In this document: positions 53,994 through 62,261 of the stretch, piece after piece
Numbering within the stretch: the first letter of the stretch is position 1
How the letters are laid out: every line of letters begins with the position of its first letter
Assembly (NCBI RefSeq): GCF_011421635.1
Contig: NZ_WTLI01000002.1
Coordinates: 347 to 64,346 of the forward strand
Reading direction: 5' to 3'
Origin: Paenibacillus turpanensis
GTDB taxonomy: Bacteria > Bacillota > Bacilli > Paenibacillales > YIM-B00363
DNA length: 64,000 bases
Translations under genes and position numbers: made by a program
Notes under the pieces: generated by a model
Database searches by the model: none
The model's input: only the letters and a program-made list of their open reading frames with translations
What the model was told of the DNA's origin: nothing

Positions 53994-54570
53994 AAAGCTG
54001 ATTCTCCTTTATGTAGTGGTACACCGAATCCGGCAGCAAGTAGCGAATGGACTGCCCTGAAGAAGCCCGGGTTCGAATGTCGGTGGACGAAATGCCGATT
54101 TCCGGCATCGGAACGAGCGATACCGCCGCCCTAATGTCAGGCGGGAGTTTTGCAAGGTCGAGCTCGTAGCCCGGCCTTTGCAGTCCGATGAAGCGAAAAT
54201 GACGGACGATGTTCTCGATGCGGTGCCATTGCGGCAAAATCTGCACCATATCCGCACCGATTATAAAATGAAAGCGGTAGCCTGCGTAGGTCTGGCGAAA
54301 AGACTCCAGCGTATCGTACGTATACGAAGTCCCGCCCCGCTTCAGTTCATCGTCCATGGCCCGAAAGCAGGGATTTCCCTCCACAGCGAGCTCGACCATC
54401 GCCAGCCGATGCTCCGCATTCGGACCTGTTGTTTTTTGCTTATGCGGGGGCGTATGGCTTGGGACAAACCAAACCTCGTTCAACCGCGCATCTTCCATCG
54501 CACGTTCAGCAGCGATTAAATGCCCGAAATGAATCGGGTCGAACGTGCCTCCCATAATGCCGATGTCCAA
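53971..54570 (-). CDS. nadD: Nicotinate-mononucleotide adenylyltransferase
   Basis: Makes deamido-NAD from NaMN and ATP. The 199-aa product starts DIGIMGGTFDPIHFGHL, containing the nucleotidyltransferase motif GGTFDPxHxGH, and ends with the SSTDIRTR motif. I start at the TTG at 54570 because GAGGGGAG is nine bases upstream; the TTG at 54579 sits directly on the binding site. The end overlaps yqeK by 23 bases. Confidence 0.94.
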   Translation of the reverse strand: MDIGIMGGTFDPIHFGHLIAAERAMEDARLNEVWFVPSHTPPHKQKTTGPNAEHRLAMVELAVEGNPCFRAMDDELKRGGTSYTYDTLESFRQTYAGYRFHFIIGADMVQILPQWHRIENIVRHFRFIGLQRPGYELDLAKLPPDIRAAVSLVPMPEIGISSTDIRTRASSGQSIRYLLPDSVYHYIKENQLYETMVPK

Positions 54571-54591
54571 TTTCCCCAACTCCCCTCGGTA

Positions 54592-54885
54592 TTACCGGGG
54601 CAGCTCGATCGTTTTATAATTTTCCGATTCCTTATATAAGACAATCGTTCTCCCGATGACCTGCACCAGCTCCGCGTCAGCGCCCTTGGCGATATCGTTC
54701 GCGACTTCCGTGCGATCTTCGCCGCAGTTGTTGAGAACGGATACTTTAATCAGCTCTCTCCGTTCCAGCGCCTGGCCTATACTAGTAATCATATGCCCGC
54801 TGACGCCTTCCTTGCCTACTTGAAAAATCGGGTCTAAATGATGAGCCATTGAACGAAGATACCGTTTCTGTTTACCTGATAGCAT
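54592..54885 (-). CDS. yhbY: CRM-domain ribosome-assembly RNA-binding protein YhbY
   Basis: A 97-aa CRM-domain protein (YqeI in B. subtilis) associated with pre-50S particles. It shows LTGKQ-like MLSGKQKRYLRSMAHHL, the GKEG loop and RRELIKVSVLNN. The start at 54885 has GAAGAGGG upstream; a longer reading overlapping aroE is rejected. Confidence 0.94.
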   Translation of the reverse strand: MLSGKQKRYLRSMAHHLDPIFQVGKEGVSGHMITSIGQALERRELIKVSVLNNCGEDRTEVANDIAKGADAELVQVIGRTIVLYKESENYKTIELPR

Positions 54886-54899
54886 GAGATTCCCTCTTC

Positions 54900-55787
54900 C
54901 TAGTTGTTTCCCCTTAACGAACGGAGCACGGCGTCGCGCATTGCTTCCACCGGCGCGGCCGCGCCGGTCCAATATTCAAATGCATAAGCACCCTGATAAA
55001 CAAACATCCCGAGTCCGCCATGCGTTTGCGCGCCGCGCTGCTTCGCTTCGCGCAGCAGCTTTGTTTCCAGCGGATTATACACCAAATCGCTGACGATCAT
55101 GCCCGGACGGAACCAATCAGGTTCGACCGGCATCTGATCAACGTTCGGATGCATACCGACTGAAGTCGTATTCATTACGAGATCGACTTTATCTTTAATA
55201 TGAACGATCCCTTCCATTCCCATTCCTTGCGCTTCGCAAATCGGCTTCAGAATCGCGGCGAGCTCCGATGCTTTATCGGCCGTACGATTGGCGATATAAA
55301 TCGTTCCGGCGCCTTCCTTCGCGAGTCCATAAGCGACCCCGCGTGCCGCGCCGCCGGCCCCGATCATAAGAATGCGCTTGCCTTGAAGCTGCACGCCGGT
55401 TTCTTCCTTTAGCGACCGGACATAACCGATTCCGTCGGTATTGTAGCCGGTCAGGACGCCCTCGCGGTTGACGATCGTGTTCACCGCTCCGGCAAAACGT
55501 GCCGACTCGTCGATTTCGTCGAGGTACTGCATAACCTCAACTTTGTATGGAATCGTCACATTCACGCCGCCAAAGCCCATTCCGCGGATTCCAGCTACAG
55601 CTGCTTCCAAGCGTCCCGGTAAAATATGAAATGCGGCATACACCGCATTGATTCCCGTCTCGGCGAAGGCACGGTTCAGCATGAGCGGCGACTTGGATTG
55701 TTTAATCGGATCGCCGTACACGCCGTATACCTTCGTTTCACTGTTTACCGGCACTTTGCCCTGCTCCATATCTCCCATCGTCCGCAC
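54900..55787 (-). CDS. aroE: Shikimate dehydrogenase
   Basis: NADPH-dependent step of aromatic amino-acid synthesis. The 295-aa protein has the shikimate site SKSPLMLNRAF, the catalytic Lys in VTIPYKVEVM, NTDGIGYVRSL and the NADP loop GAGGAARGVAYGL. The start is probably the GTG at 55787 with AGGGAG seven bases upstream; the ATG at 55778 is an alternative. It sits between yqeH and yhbY as in B. subtilis. Confidence 0.95.
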   Translation of the reverse strand: MRTMGDMEQGKVPVNSETKVYGVYGDPIKQSKSPLMLNRAFAETGINAVYAAFHILPGRLEAAVAGIRGMGFGGVNVTIPYKVEVMQYLDEIDESARFAGAVNTIVNREGVLTGYNTDGIGYVRSLKEETGVQLQGKRILMIGAGGAARGVAYGLAKEGAGTIYIANRTADKASELAAILKPICEAQGMGMEGIVHIKDKVDLVMNTTSVGMHPNVDQMPVEPDWFRPGMIVSDLVYNPLETKLLREAKQRGAQTHGGLGMFVYQGAYAFEYWTGAAAPVEAMRDAVLRSLRGNN

Positions 55788-55804
55788 GCCCCCTCTCCCT
55801 CTAA

Positions 55805-56923
55805 TTAAATCAACGACTCCCGCGTCACGACACGCACGCCCTTCGGCGCATATAGCTCCACATCCGCACCGCTCGTTCCGTTGACGGAAATCCAGCCTAA
55901 GCCGGAAATCGAAACGTCAAGCTGCTCGCCCGGGCGGATTCGCAGGGAATGACGGGTCAGCGGCGGAAGCTCTTCCAGCTCATCCCGTGTCGGCGGGGTC
56001 AAGAGCTCCCCTTTATGCTCGGCGTACAGCTCATCCGCCTTTTCCGTCTTCGTCCGATGAATGTTGATGGCATTCGAGACGTAACACGTAAACGATTGAC
56101 GCTCCCCTTTTACAAAATCAAAACGCGCCAGCGCCCCGAAAAACAGCGTCTGTCCACTGTTCAGCTGATAAACCGCAGGCTTCAACGGCTTGTCCGGAAG
56201 CAGCTGCTTTAGAACATCGGGAGCTACAAGCTCCGTTAGGCGGGATCGGTATAAAATTCCCGGCGTATCGACGATGTACTTGCCGTCCTCCAGCGGAATC
56301 TTGACAAAATCGAGCGTCGTCCCCGGATAACGGGAAACGGTCAGCTCCGCATCCAAATCGCTGTAGTCATGAATGAGCCGGTTGATCAGGCTTGATTTGC
56401 CCACATTCGCCGCACCGACCACATAAACGTCCCGGCCTTTTCGCAGCTGCTGAATTTTTTCAATCAGCCTCTCAAAGCCGTCGCTTTGCTTCGCGCTGCA
56501 CAGAACGACGTCCGCAATTTTAAGCCCCATTTCCTTGGCCTGCCGCTGAACCCAGTTCACGATCCGGTTGCGGTTCACATTTTGCGGCAGCAGATCCATC
56601 TTGTTCACAGCGAGCAGTACCTCATTGCCGCCGATAAAACGCTGCAGGCCGCTAATAATGCTGCCCTCAAAATCAAAAATATCGGCGATGTGCACGACGA
56701 GCGAACGCGTTTCCCCGATTTGTGATAGCAAGCGGAGGAAATGCGTTTCGTCTAAAGCTGTCCGCTGAAACTCGTTATAGTTTTTCAGCCGGAAGCAGCG
56801 TTGGCATACAATTGGAGTTCGTTCAAGTGCCGATGCGGGAATGAAGCCAAGCTTCCCTTTATCCTCCGTTTGCAGCGCTACACCGCAGCCCTCACACATA
56901 TGTTCTGTTGATGATGTTGCCAA
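55805..56923 (-). CDS. yqeH: Circularly permuted ribosome-biogenesis GTPase YqeH
   Basis: GTPase needed for 30S assembly. The 372-aa protein has an N-terminal zinc finger (CEGCG ... CQRCF). The G motifs appear in permuted order: NKMDLL (G4) before the P-loop GAANVGKSSLIN (G1) and DTPG (G3). The C-terminal domain follows. The start is a TTG at 56923 with AGGAGG about ten bases upstream. Confidence 0.96.
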   Translation of the reverse strand: MATSSTEHMCEGCGVALQTEDKGKLGFIPASALERTPIVCQRCFRLKNYNEFQRTALDETHFLRLLSQIGETRSLVVHIADIFDFEGSIISGLQRFIGGNEVLLAVNKMDLLPQNVNRNRIVNWVQRQAKEMGLKIADVVLCSAKQSDGFERLIEKIQQLRKGRDVYVVGAANVGKSSLINRLIHDYSDLDAELTVSRYPGTTLDFVKIPLEDGKYIVDTPGILYRSRLTELVAPDVLKQLLPDKPLKPAVYQLNSGQTLFFGALARFDFVKGERQSFTCYVSNAINIHRTKTEKADELYAEHKGELLTPPTRDELEELPPLTRHSLRIRPGEQLDVSISGLGWISVNGTSGADVELYAPKGVRVVTRESLI

Positions 56924-56954
56924 TGCTGGTTGTCCTCCTTAGGTTTAGAGCGGC

Positions 56955-57464
56955 TTAAGGGTGCAGCCCTTTTTTGCGAAGGCTGGCGATAGCCGCTTTT
57001 TCAATCCTGCGATTAATCCGGGTAAAGAAGCCTTCATCCGCAGGCGCAATCGGCTTCACAAGAATCGTATGCAGCCCCATGCGGTTGCCGCCCAGTACAT
57101 CCGTCACCATCTGGTCCCCAATGACGGCGGTTTCCGACGCCTGCAGATTCATCATGCCAAGCGCCTGCCGGAAGGCGGTACGGATCGGTTTTTTGGCTTT
57201 ATATATGTAAGGCAATCCTAACGGATCGGAAAAGCGGCTCACCCGGTGCTTTCCATTGTTGGAAACAATAACGACAGAAAAACCGTATGCTCTAAGCTTG
57301 GCAAACCAGTTTACCAGCTCCGGCGTAGCATTCGGCGCCTTAGCACCAACCAGTGTATTGTCGAGATCGGTAATGATCCCGCGAATCCCGGCCTGCTTCA
57401 GCTTTTCCAAATCGATATCGAATACGGTGTTGGCATGCTGCTTTGGAGCCATTCGCGTAAACAT
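56955..57464 (-). CDS. yqeG: HAD-superfamily phosphatase YqeG
   Basis: A 169-aa HAD phosphatase (subfamily IIIA) with catalytic D33/D35 in ITDLDNTLVG, VVIVSNNGK and GDQMVTDVLGG. Substrates of bacterial YqeG are not settled; the eukaryotic relative is the mitochondrial PGP phosphatase PTPMT/GEP4 type. The start at 57464 has GGGAGG eight bases upstream. It is the first gene of the conserved yqeG-yqeM cluster. Confidence 0.92.
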   Translation of the reverse strand: MFTRMAPKQHANTVFDIDLEKLKQAGIRGIITDLDNTLVGAKAPNATPELVNWFAKLRAYGFSVVIVSNNGKHRVSRFSDPLGLPYIYKAKKPIRTAFRQALGMMNLQASETAVIGDQMVTDVLGGNRMGLHTILVKPIAPADEGFFTRINRRIEKAAIASLRKKGLHP

Positions 57465-57544
57465 TCGGTATCCTCCCGGTACGTATCTTACGTGAAATGA
57501 TACCATATTTTTTCTTTTTGTTGCAAAAGGATTGCCCTCCGCAT

Positions 57545-57601
57545 GAAAATGCCGCATCCCGTCCTGCGCAGCTTGGCAGCAGCGCCGGCGAAATGCGGCA
57601 T
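57545..57601 (-). terminator. Probable terminator of the MoxR-DUF58-transglutaminase operon
   Basis: On the minus strand ATGCCGCAT (57601-57593) pairs with ATGCGGCAT (57557-57549), followed by TTTTC. The loop is long, with inner pairing. Confidence 0.5.
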
Positions 57602-57616
57602 CCATCGATGCATTAT

Positions 57617-59854
57617 TTATTTTACCTTCTCCCGCAGGCTGCGCATTCTCGCCTCGGCTGTGCGGTATTCCTCCTCGGAAATAGGAGCTTTGCTGTATTT
57701 CGCCCGCTCAAACTGCTCGATCAGCGGCAGCAAATCCGTCTGAAGGAAACGGTACCTTCCGGTCCAACGGACCGCCATCTCGCGTACCGTCTCATTTTCC
57801 TGCCAAACGAGCCCTTTGCGCCTGAAATATTTCAGCAGCCGTTCAAATTCGGCGACCAGCCTGCCGTTTCGATCACTCGCTCGCGCAGAGGCCCTCCGTT
57901 TTCCTGCGGCAAACCGCTTCACCCAGCCGAACCGGCGGTTCAGCAGCCAAAGCGCAGCGGCTGTCAGCAGTGCAGCGGCAGCCCATACACCGCCCAACCA
58001 CGGCGTGGAGGCTTCTTCCTTCTCTTCTTCCGCTGCTTCCGGGGCCGCAAGCGGCTGTGTTTCAGGAAGCTCGGCTTCCGTCTCAGGCTGTACGGATGGC
58101 ATCACAAAGCCTGGAGTCGGCTCGAACGGGATCCAGCCGTAACCCTCGAAGTAAACCTCGGCCCAGGAATGGGCATCCGAATTGCGGACAGTAAACACAT
58201 TCGGACCATTCAGGAGCTCCTCCCGCTCCGCCTCCGGCACGAAGCCGAACATCTGCTCCTCGTCCACGAGAGGACTGCCCGGCGCATAACCTTTGACCCA
58301 GCGGGCCGGCAGCCCGAGGGAACGGCTCATGACAACCATGGCGGTGGAGAAATAATCACAGTAGCCTTCCTTAATTTCAAACAAGAAGCGGTCCACAAAG
58401 TCATTCGATGTACCGAGCGATATATCTGGCTTTGTCGTATACGGATAATTTAACGTCAAATGTTTTTCGAGCGCCTTTACCTTATCGTAGGGCGTCGCCG
58501 CTTCGGCTGTAATGTCGGCCGCCAGCTGTCTTACCCGATCCGTTACCGTCGGAGGAAGGCTCGTATACTCAGCCAAACCGGATGGAACGACGGGAGACGG
58601 AAGTGCACGCAGAGCATCCGGACTTACGACGGGCATTTGCGACACAATCTCATAGGTCTGGGGATAACTCGTCGGTCCCCGCTCAATCCATCTTGCCGTC
58701 TCCTGCTGCGGCGACCATCTTCCCCGATCCGGCTGAGGCTCCCCCTGCTCCGGCGTGAAGGTAATGCTCTGAATCCGGTAGGCGCCGAATAAAACCGGAT
58801 ACGCCTGTTCGCTGAGCAGCTTTACCTTCTGGGTAACCTCAACCGTTTCCAGCTTAGAGGTGTTCAGCCGCCCGTCTCCGGGAAGCTGTCTGCCCGAGCT
58901 GATCTGGGTCACCGGCACACGGCGTTCCTCTGCGGACGGCTCCCAGCCTTCGCCCGTATAAACGGTGCGCGTTTCCCCTCGCCAATAGGCGCGGCGGGAG
59001 GTGTCCACCTCAAACACCGGCGTATAGTCAAAGTTAAAGCCGCCGCCGAGCGCAGAATCATTGCGGCTGTAACCGCTCGAGGCATCCATTGCCCCAACCT
59101 CGATGATCGTCGTTTTGCCCAGCGCAGGAACCGCCTCTCCCTTGGCAGCCTTCCAAGCGGTGTAGGGATCGGTCACCAGCGGCCGGATATCCGGAGCGGC
59201 CACACCTAACAGCACCGTCACCGTGACAATTCCGCCAACCAAAAACAACGTATTGAGCGGATATTCCTTCAGCGTTTTCCAGCCTTCGGGATGTCTGCTC
59301 CTTACCTCCGAGAAATGGCGGACGACAATCATTAGGAGTCCTGTCCCGACAAAAAAAGCGACATGTGTCCACATATAATATGGACTAAACGAGTCGATAA
59401 CCGCAAAGGCAACAACACTAAAGCCAATCATACAGATGATTCTCAGCTTCGTGCTCGCCCACCAGGAAACAAATAGAAAGATAAACCAGGTACCAACGGA
59501 AAACCAAATAAAGGGATTCAGCTGAGTCAGTGTCCCCATAAGAGAGACGGTCAGCCGTGCAGCGCCGCTGAAGCCTTCATCGGTCGGAACCGGAACAATA
59601 TCTAAAATTTTAAAATGAATCCAAATCAATAATAGCAGCTGTACCGCTCGCCTTAGCCATGCCGGGATGCGGGCAATTATCTCTACGAGTAAAGTGGCAA
59701 TTAAGGTGGACACAACAATCGGCTTCGTTTCGTTCACCCAGAACGTATCAAACCAAACGATATACTGGTACAGAAACACTGCACACAGGATATACATTAG
59801 GGACCGCTCCGGAGCAGGAAGCCAGCTTCTCCAAGAGAATAACGAACCTTTCAT
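57617..59854 (-). CDS. Membrane transglutaminase-like protein (TgpA type)
   Basis: A 745-aa membrane protein. The N-terminal 210 residues hold about six to seven transmembrane helices (DUF3488/TgpA N). The extracellular part carries a transglutaminase-like domain with Cys near residue 498 (KEGYCDYFSTAMV) and His near 561 (NSDAHSWAEVYF). A further helix is near residue 620 and a DUF4129-like cytosolic tail follows. It forms a unit with DUF58 and MoxR genes (four-base overlaps), a widespread module with unclear function, possibly in assembling or modifying surface proteins. GGAGGG precedes the start. Confidence 0.9.
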   Translation of the reverse strand: MKGSLFSWRSWLPAPERSLMYILCAVFLYQYIVWFDTFWVNETKPIVVSTLIATLLVEIIARIPAWLRRAVQLLLLIWIHFKILDIVPVPTDEGFSGAARLTVSLMGTLTQLNPFIWFSVGTWFIFLFVSWWASTKLRIICMIGFSVVAFAVIDSFSPYYMWTHVAFFVGTGLLMIVVRHFSEVRSRHPEGWKTLKEYPLNTLFLVGGIVTVTVLLGVAAPDIRPLVTDPYTAWKAAKGEAVPALGKTTIIEVGAMDASSGYSRNDSALGGGFNFDYTPVFEVDTSRRAYWRGETRTVYTGEGWEPSAEERRVPVTQISSGRQLPGDGRLNTSKLETVEVTQKVKLLSEQAYPVLFGAYRIQSITFTPEQGEPQPDRGRWSPQQETARWIERGPTSYPQTYEIVSQMPVVSPDALRALPSPVVPSGLAEYTSLPPTVTDRVRQLAADITAEAATPYDKVKALEKHLTLNYPYTTKPDISLGTSNDFVDRFLFEIKEGYCDYFSTAMVVMSRSLGLPARWVKGYAPGSPLVDEEQMFGFVPEAEREELLNGPNVFTVRNSDAHSWAEVYFEGYGWIPFEPTPGFVMPSVQPETEAELPETQPLAAPEAAEEEKEEASTPWLGGVWAAAALLTAAALWLLNRRFGWVKRFAAGKRRASARASDRNGRLVAEFERLLKYFRRKGLVWQENETVREMAVRWTGRYRFLQTDLLPLIEQFERAKYSKAPISEEEYRTAEARMRSLREKVK

Positions 59855-61083
59855 CGCGGCATCCCTCCTAACACGGACGAAAGTCCGCCCAGCTCATGGA
59901 CCGCATACAACGGGACGCCCTTGGAGCGAAGAACCGTGCTCCAATCTCCTTTTCCGTTCCCGCCTACCAGAAAGTGGCAGGGTGTCATTTGGCGGGTTTG
60001 CATCCAGCCCATCACCTTCAGCATCGATGCCCCCGTATTCGGGCTGACAACTGCCAGCACCGTGCCGGAGGACAGCTGTCTAGAGCGATTATCCGCCACA
60101 TGAATCAGATCATGGGCCCCATCCGCTTGAACCCCGATGAGGTGATGCATCATCTCCGAAAGCTTCGCCCGGCCGAGTCCGGGCTCGAAAAACACCGAAT
60201 TGCGTCCAGTGGACAACAGCCCTGCCGCAAGCTGCTTTTGCTCCGCGAACTGGAGCAGTGACGCGGCAATGGATACCGCCAGCTCGAACTGCTCCGGGCT
60301 TTCATACGAAGCAGCCTCGCGATCCAGGATAACGACGATGCGCGGCAAGGCCTCGCGTTCGAATTCCTTCGATTTCCACGTGCCCGTCCGGGCCGTCGCG
60401 TTCCAATGCACACGGGAAAGCCTGTCTCCGTAATGATACTCGCGAACGCCGTTTATTTGTGTCGTTTCACTCGTATGTCTCGTCGAAGCGGAATGGTTTT
60501 GATTTCCCTTCGATAAATGGCGGAACTGCGTCCATTCCCGGATCGGCACCGTCTTCGGCAGTACACTGAAGCTCAGCGGCAGCCGGATGGTTCCGCGGTG
60601 CTCAAAAAATCCAAAAATATCCTCTGTCGAGCATATGGTTTCGCCAAAGGTGTAATACCCGCGTTCCAGCTGGGGCGTTACGTACATTAACCGCCCACGG
60701 CGGCGCCAATCCGGTACGAACGAGGTCGTAAATTCCAGCGTTTCTCCGCCCTTGCGAACGAGCTGGTCGCGCAGCAGCACGTACGGGATCGGCCAATAGC
60801 CCGGTATGTTCACCGTTAGCTGAACCTCTACCGAGTGCCCCGCCTCCAGCACAGCGCCTGATTCCGTATTGATCAGCGCTCTAGTCCCGACGGTCCCTTT
60901 AATCCCGCTCCACTTGCCTAAGCTTAGGTAAACGGTAAGCACCAGCATCATGATAAACAGCATAAAAGCAAGCTTCCCGCCTTGGAACAGCAAAAACAAC
61001 AGGCTGCACAGCCACACGGCGAAAAGCACCCAAACCTTCGACGACGGCCGAATTCCTTTCAGCGCTTGAAGCACGGCAATCAC
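59851..61083 (-). CDS. DUF58-domain protein
   Basis: A 410-aa protein with two N-terminal transmembrane helices and a DUF58/vWA-like region. The diagnostic segment is GDRLSRVHWNATARTGTWK (about residues 217-236), followed by IVVILDREA. The GTG start overlaps the MoxR stop by four bases, and its end overlaps the transglutaminase gene by four bases. Proteins of this type work with MoxR ATPases; the cellular role here is unknown. Confidence 0.9.
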   Translation of the reverse strand: MIAVLQALKGIRPSSKVWVLFAVWLCSLLFLLFQGGKLAFMLFIMMLVLTVYLSLGKWSGIKGTVGTRALINTESGAVLEAGHSVEVQLTVNIPGYWPIPYVLLRDQLVRKGGETLEFTTSFVPDWRRRGRLMYVTPQLERGYYTFGETICSTEDIFGFFEHRGTIRLPLSFSVLPKTVPIREWTQFRHLSKGNQNHSASTRHTSETTQINGVREYHYGDRLSRVHWNATARTGTWKSKEFEREALPRIVVILDREAASYESPEQFELAVSIAASLLQFAEQKQLAAGLLSTGRNSVFFEPGLGRAKLSEMMHHLIGVQADGAHDLIHVADNRSRQLSSGTVLAVVSPNTGASMLKVMGWMQTRQMTPCHFLVGGNGKGDWSTVLRSKGVPLYAVHELGGLSSVLGGMPR

Positions 61084-62039
61084 TTCTCCAATCGGATCGG
61101 CACGCGCACCTGCTTGAAGATGGACTCCAGCACCTTATCGACGGTGGCACCGTCAAGCCGCGCTTCCGACCTTAAGATCATGCGATGTCCAAGCACATTC
61201 GGCGCTAGCGTTTTAACATCGTCCGGAATGACATAGTCTCTTCCGTTCAAGTAAGCGTACGCTTTCGACGCTTGAATGAGCGCCAGCGTCGCACGCGGGC
61301 TCGCGCCTAAATAAACCGATGGATGCTCGCGGGTTTGGCGGGTAATTGCCACAATATATTCTGCGACAGCGTCGTCAACATGCACATTTTGTACCCGCTC
61401 CTGCATGTCCGCCACCGCTTTCACGTCGGCATGTACTTTAAGCGAGTCTAGCGGATGGCTTCTGCTGTGAGAAACCGCCATTTGCTTTTCCGTTTGCTCG
61501 TCCGGATACCCAAGGCTGAATTTCAGCATAAAGCGGTCCAGCTGCGCCTCCGGCAGCACATAGGTGCCCTCGAAGTCGATTGGGTTCTGCGTCGCGAGCA
61601 GTAGGAAAGGAGTCGGCAGCGGTACGCTTTCTCCATCTACCGTAATCGCTCTTTCTTCCATGGCTTCCAGCAGCGCAGACTGCGTCTTCGTCGTAGCGCG
61701 GTTGATTTCGTCGATCAGCAGGATGTTGGTCATAACCGGGCCCGGCCGGAACACAAACGCCTCCTGCTTCGGATGATATATTGATACGCCCGTAATATCC
61801 GTCGGGAGTAAATCAGGATTGCATTGAATACGCCTAAATTGCCCGTCTATCGACTTTGCAAGCGCTTTTATAAAAACCGTTTTGCCTGTCCCCGGTACAT
61901 CCTCCAAGAGAACGTGGCCGCCCGCAAGCAGCGCGGTAATCAACAAATCAATTTCCTTTGCCTTCCCTAAAATGCAGGTTTGCAGGTTCATTCGAAGCTG
62001 ATGCAAGATTTCAAAATCCGAGTGCTTGACTGTTTCCAT
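61080..62039 (-). CDS. MoxR-family AAA+ ATPase
   Basis: A 319-aa chaperone-like ATPase with Walker A VPGTGKT, Walker B LLIDEINR, sensor LLATQNP and the lid GASPRATLALIQASKA. The start at 62039 follows AAGGAGG at nine bases; an N-terminal extension of 45 residues is rejected. It is first in the operon with DUF58 and transglutaminase genes and divergent from the beta-propeller gene. Confidence 0.95.
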   Translation of the reverse strand: METVKHSDFEILHQLRMNLQTCILGKAKEIDLLITALLAGGHVLLEDVPGTGKTVFIKALAKSIDGQFRRIQCNPDLLPTDITGVSIYHPKQEAFVFRPGPVMTNILLIDEINRATTKTQSALLEAMEERAITVDGESVPLPTPFLLLATQNPIDFEGTYVLPEAQLDRFMLKFSLGYPDEQTEKQMAVSHSRSHPLDSLKVHADVKAVADMQERVQNVHVDDAVAEYIVAITRQTREHPSVYLGASPRATLALIQASKAYAYLNGRDYVIPDDVKTLAPNVLGHRMILRSEARLDGATVDKVLESIFKQVRVPIRLEK

Positions 62040-62194
62040 CTCCCGAGGCCTCCTTGTACGTGAATGACGCTTCTGAAAAATAAGCCGTTTTGATAGCTTA
62101 GTTTCCATCATACTAGAATTTAACCCCAGTCGTATACTCGCAAAAGTCATAAAATTATTTGTAATGTTATACATGCCATTTTTTAAATAGCGGT

Positions 62195-62223
62195 TGAAAC
62201 ATTTGGAAGATCAGTCCCGTCTA
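62195..62223 (+). promoter_or_regulatory. ECF-sigma-type promoter of the beta-propeller gene
   Basis: TGAAAC (62195-62200), a 17-base spacer and CGTCTA (62218-62223), about 40 bases before the start. Same boxes and spacing as the promoter of the ECF sigma operon at 38.2 kb. Confidence 0.7.
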
Positions 62224-62261
62224 GTAGCAAAAGGAAAATTCGATATTGGGGGGCGCTTGAA

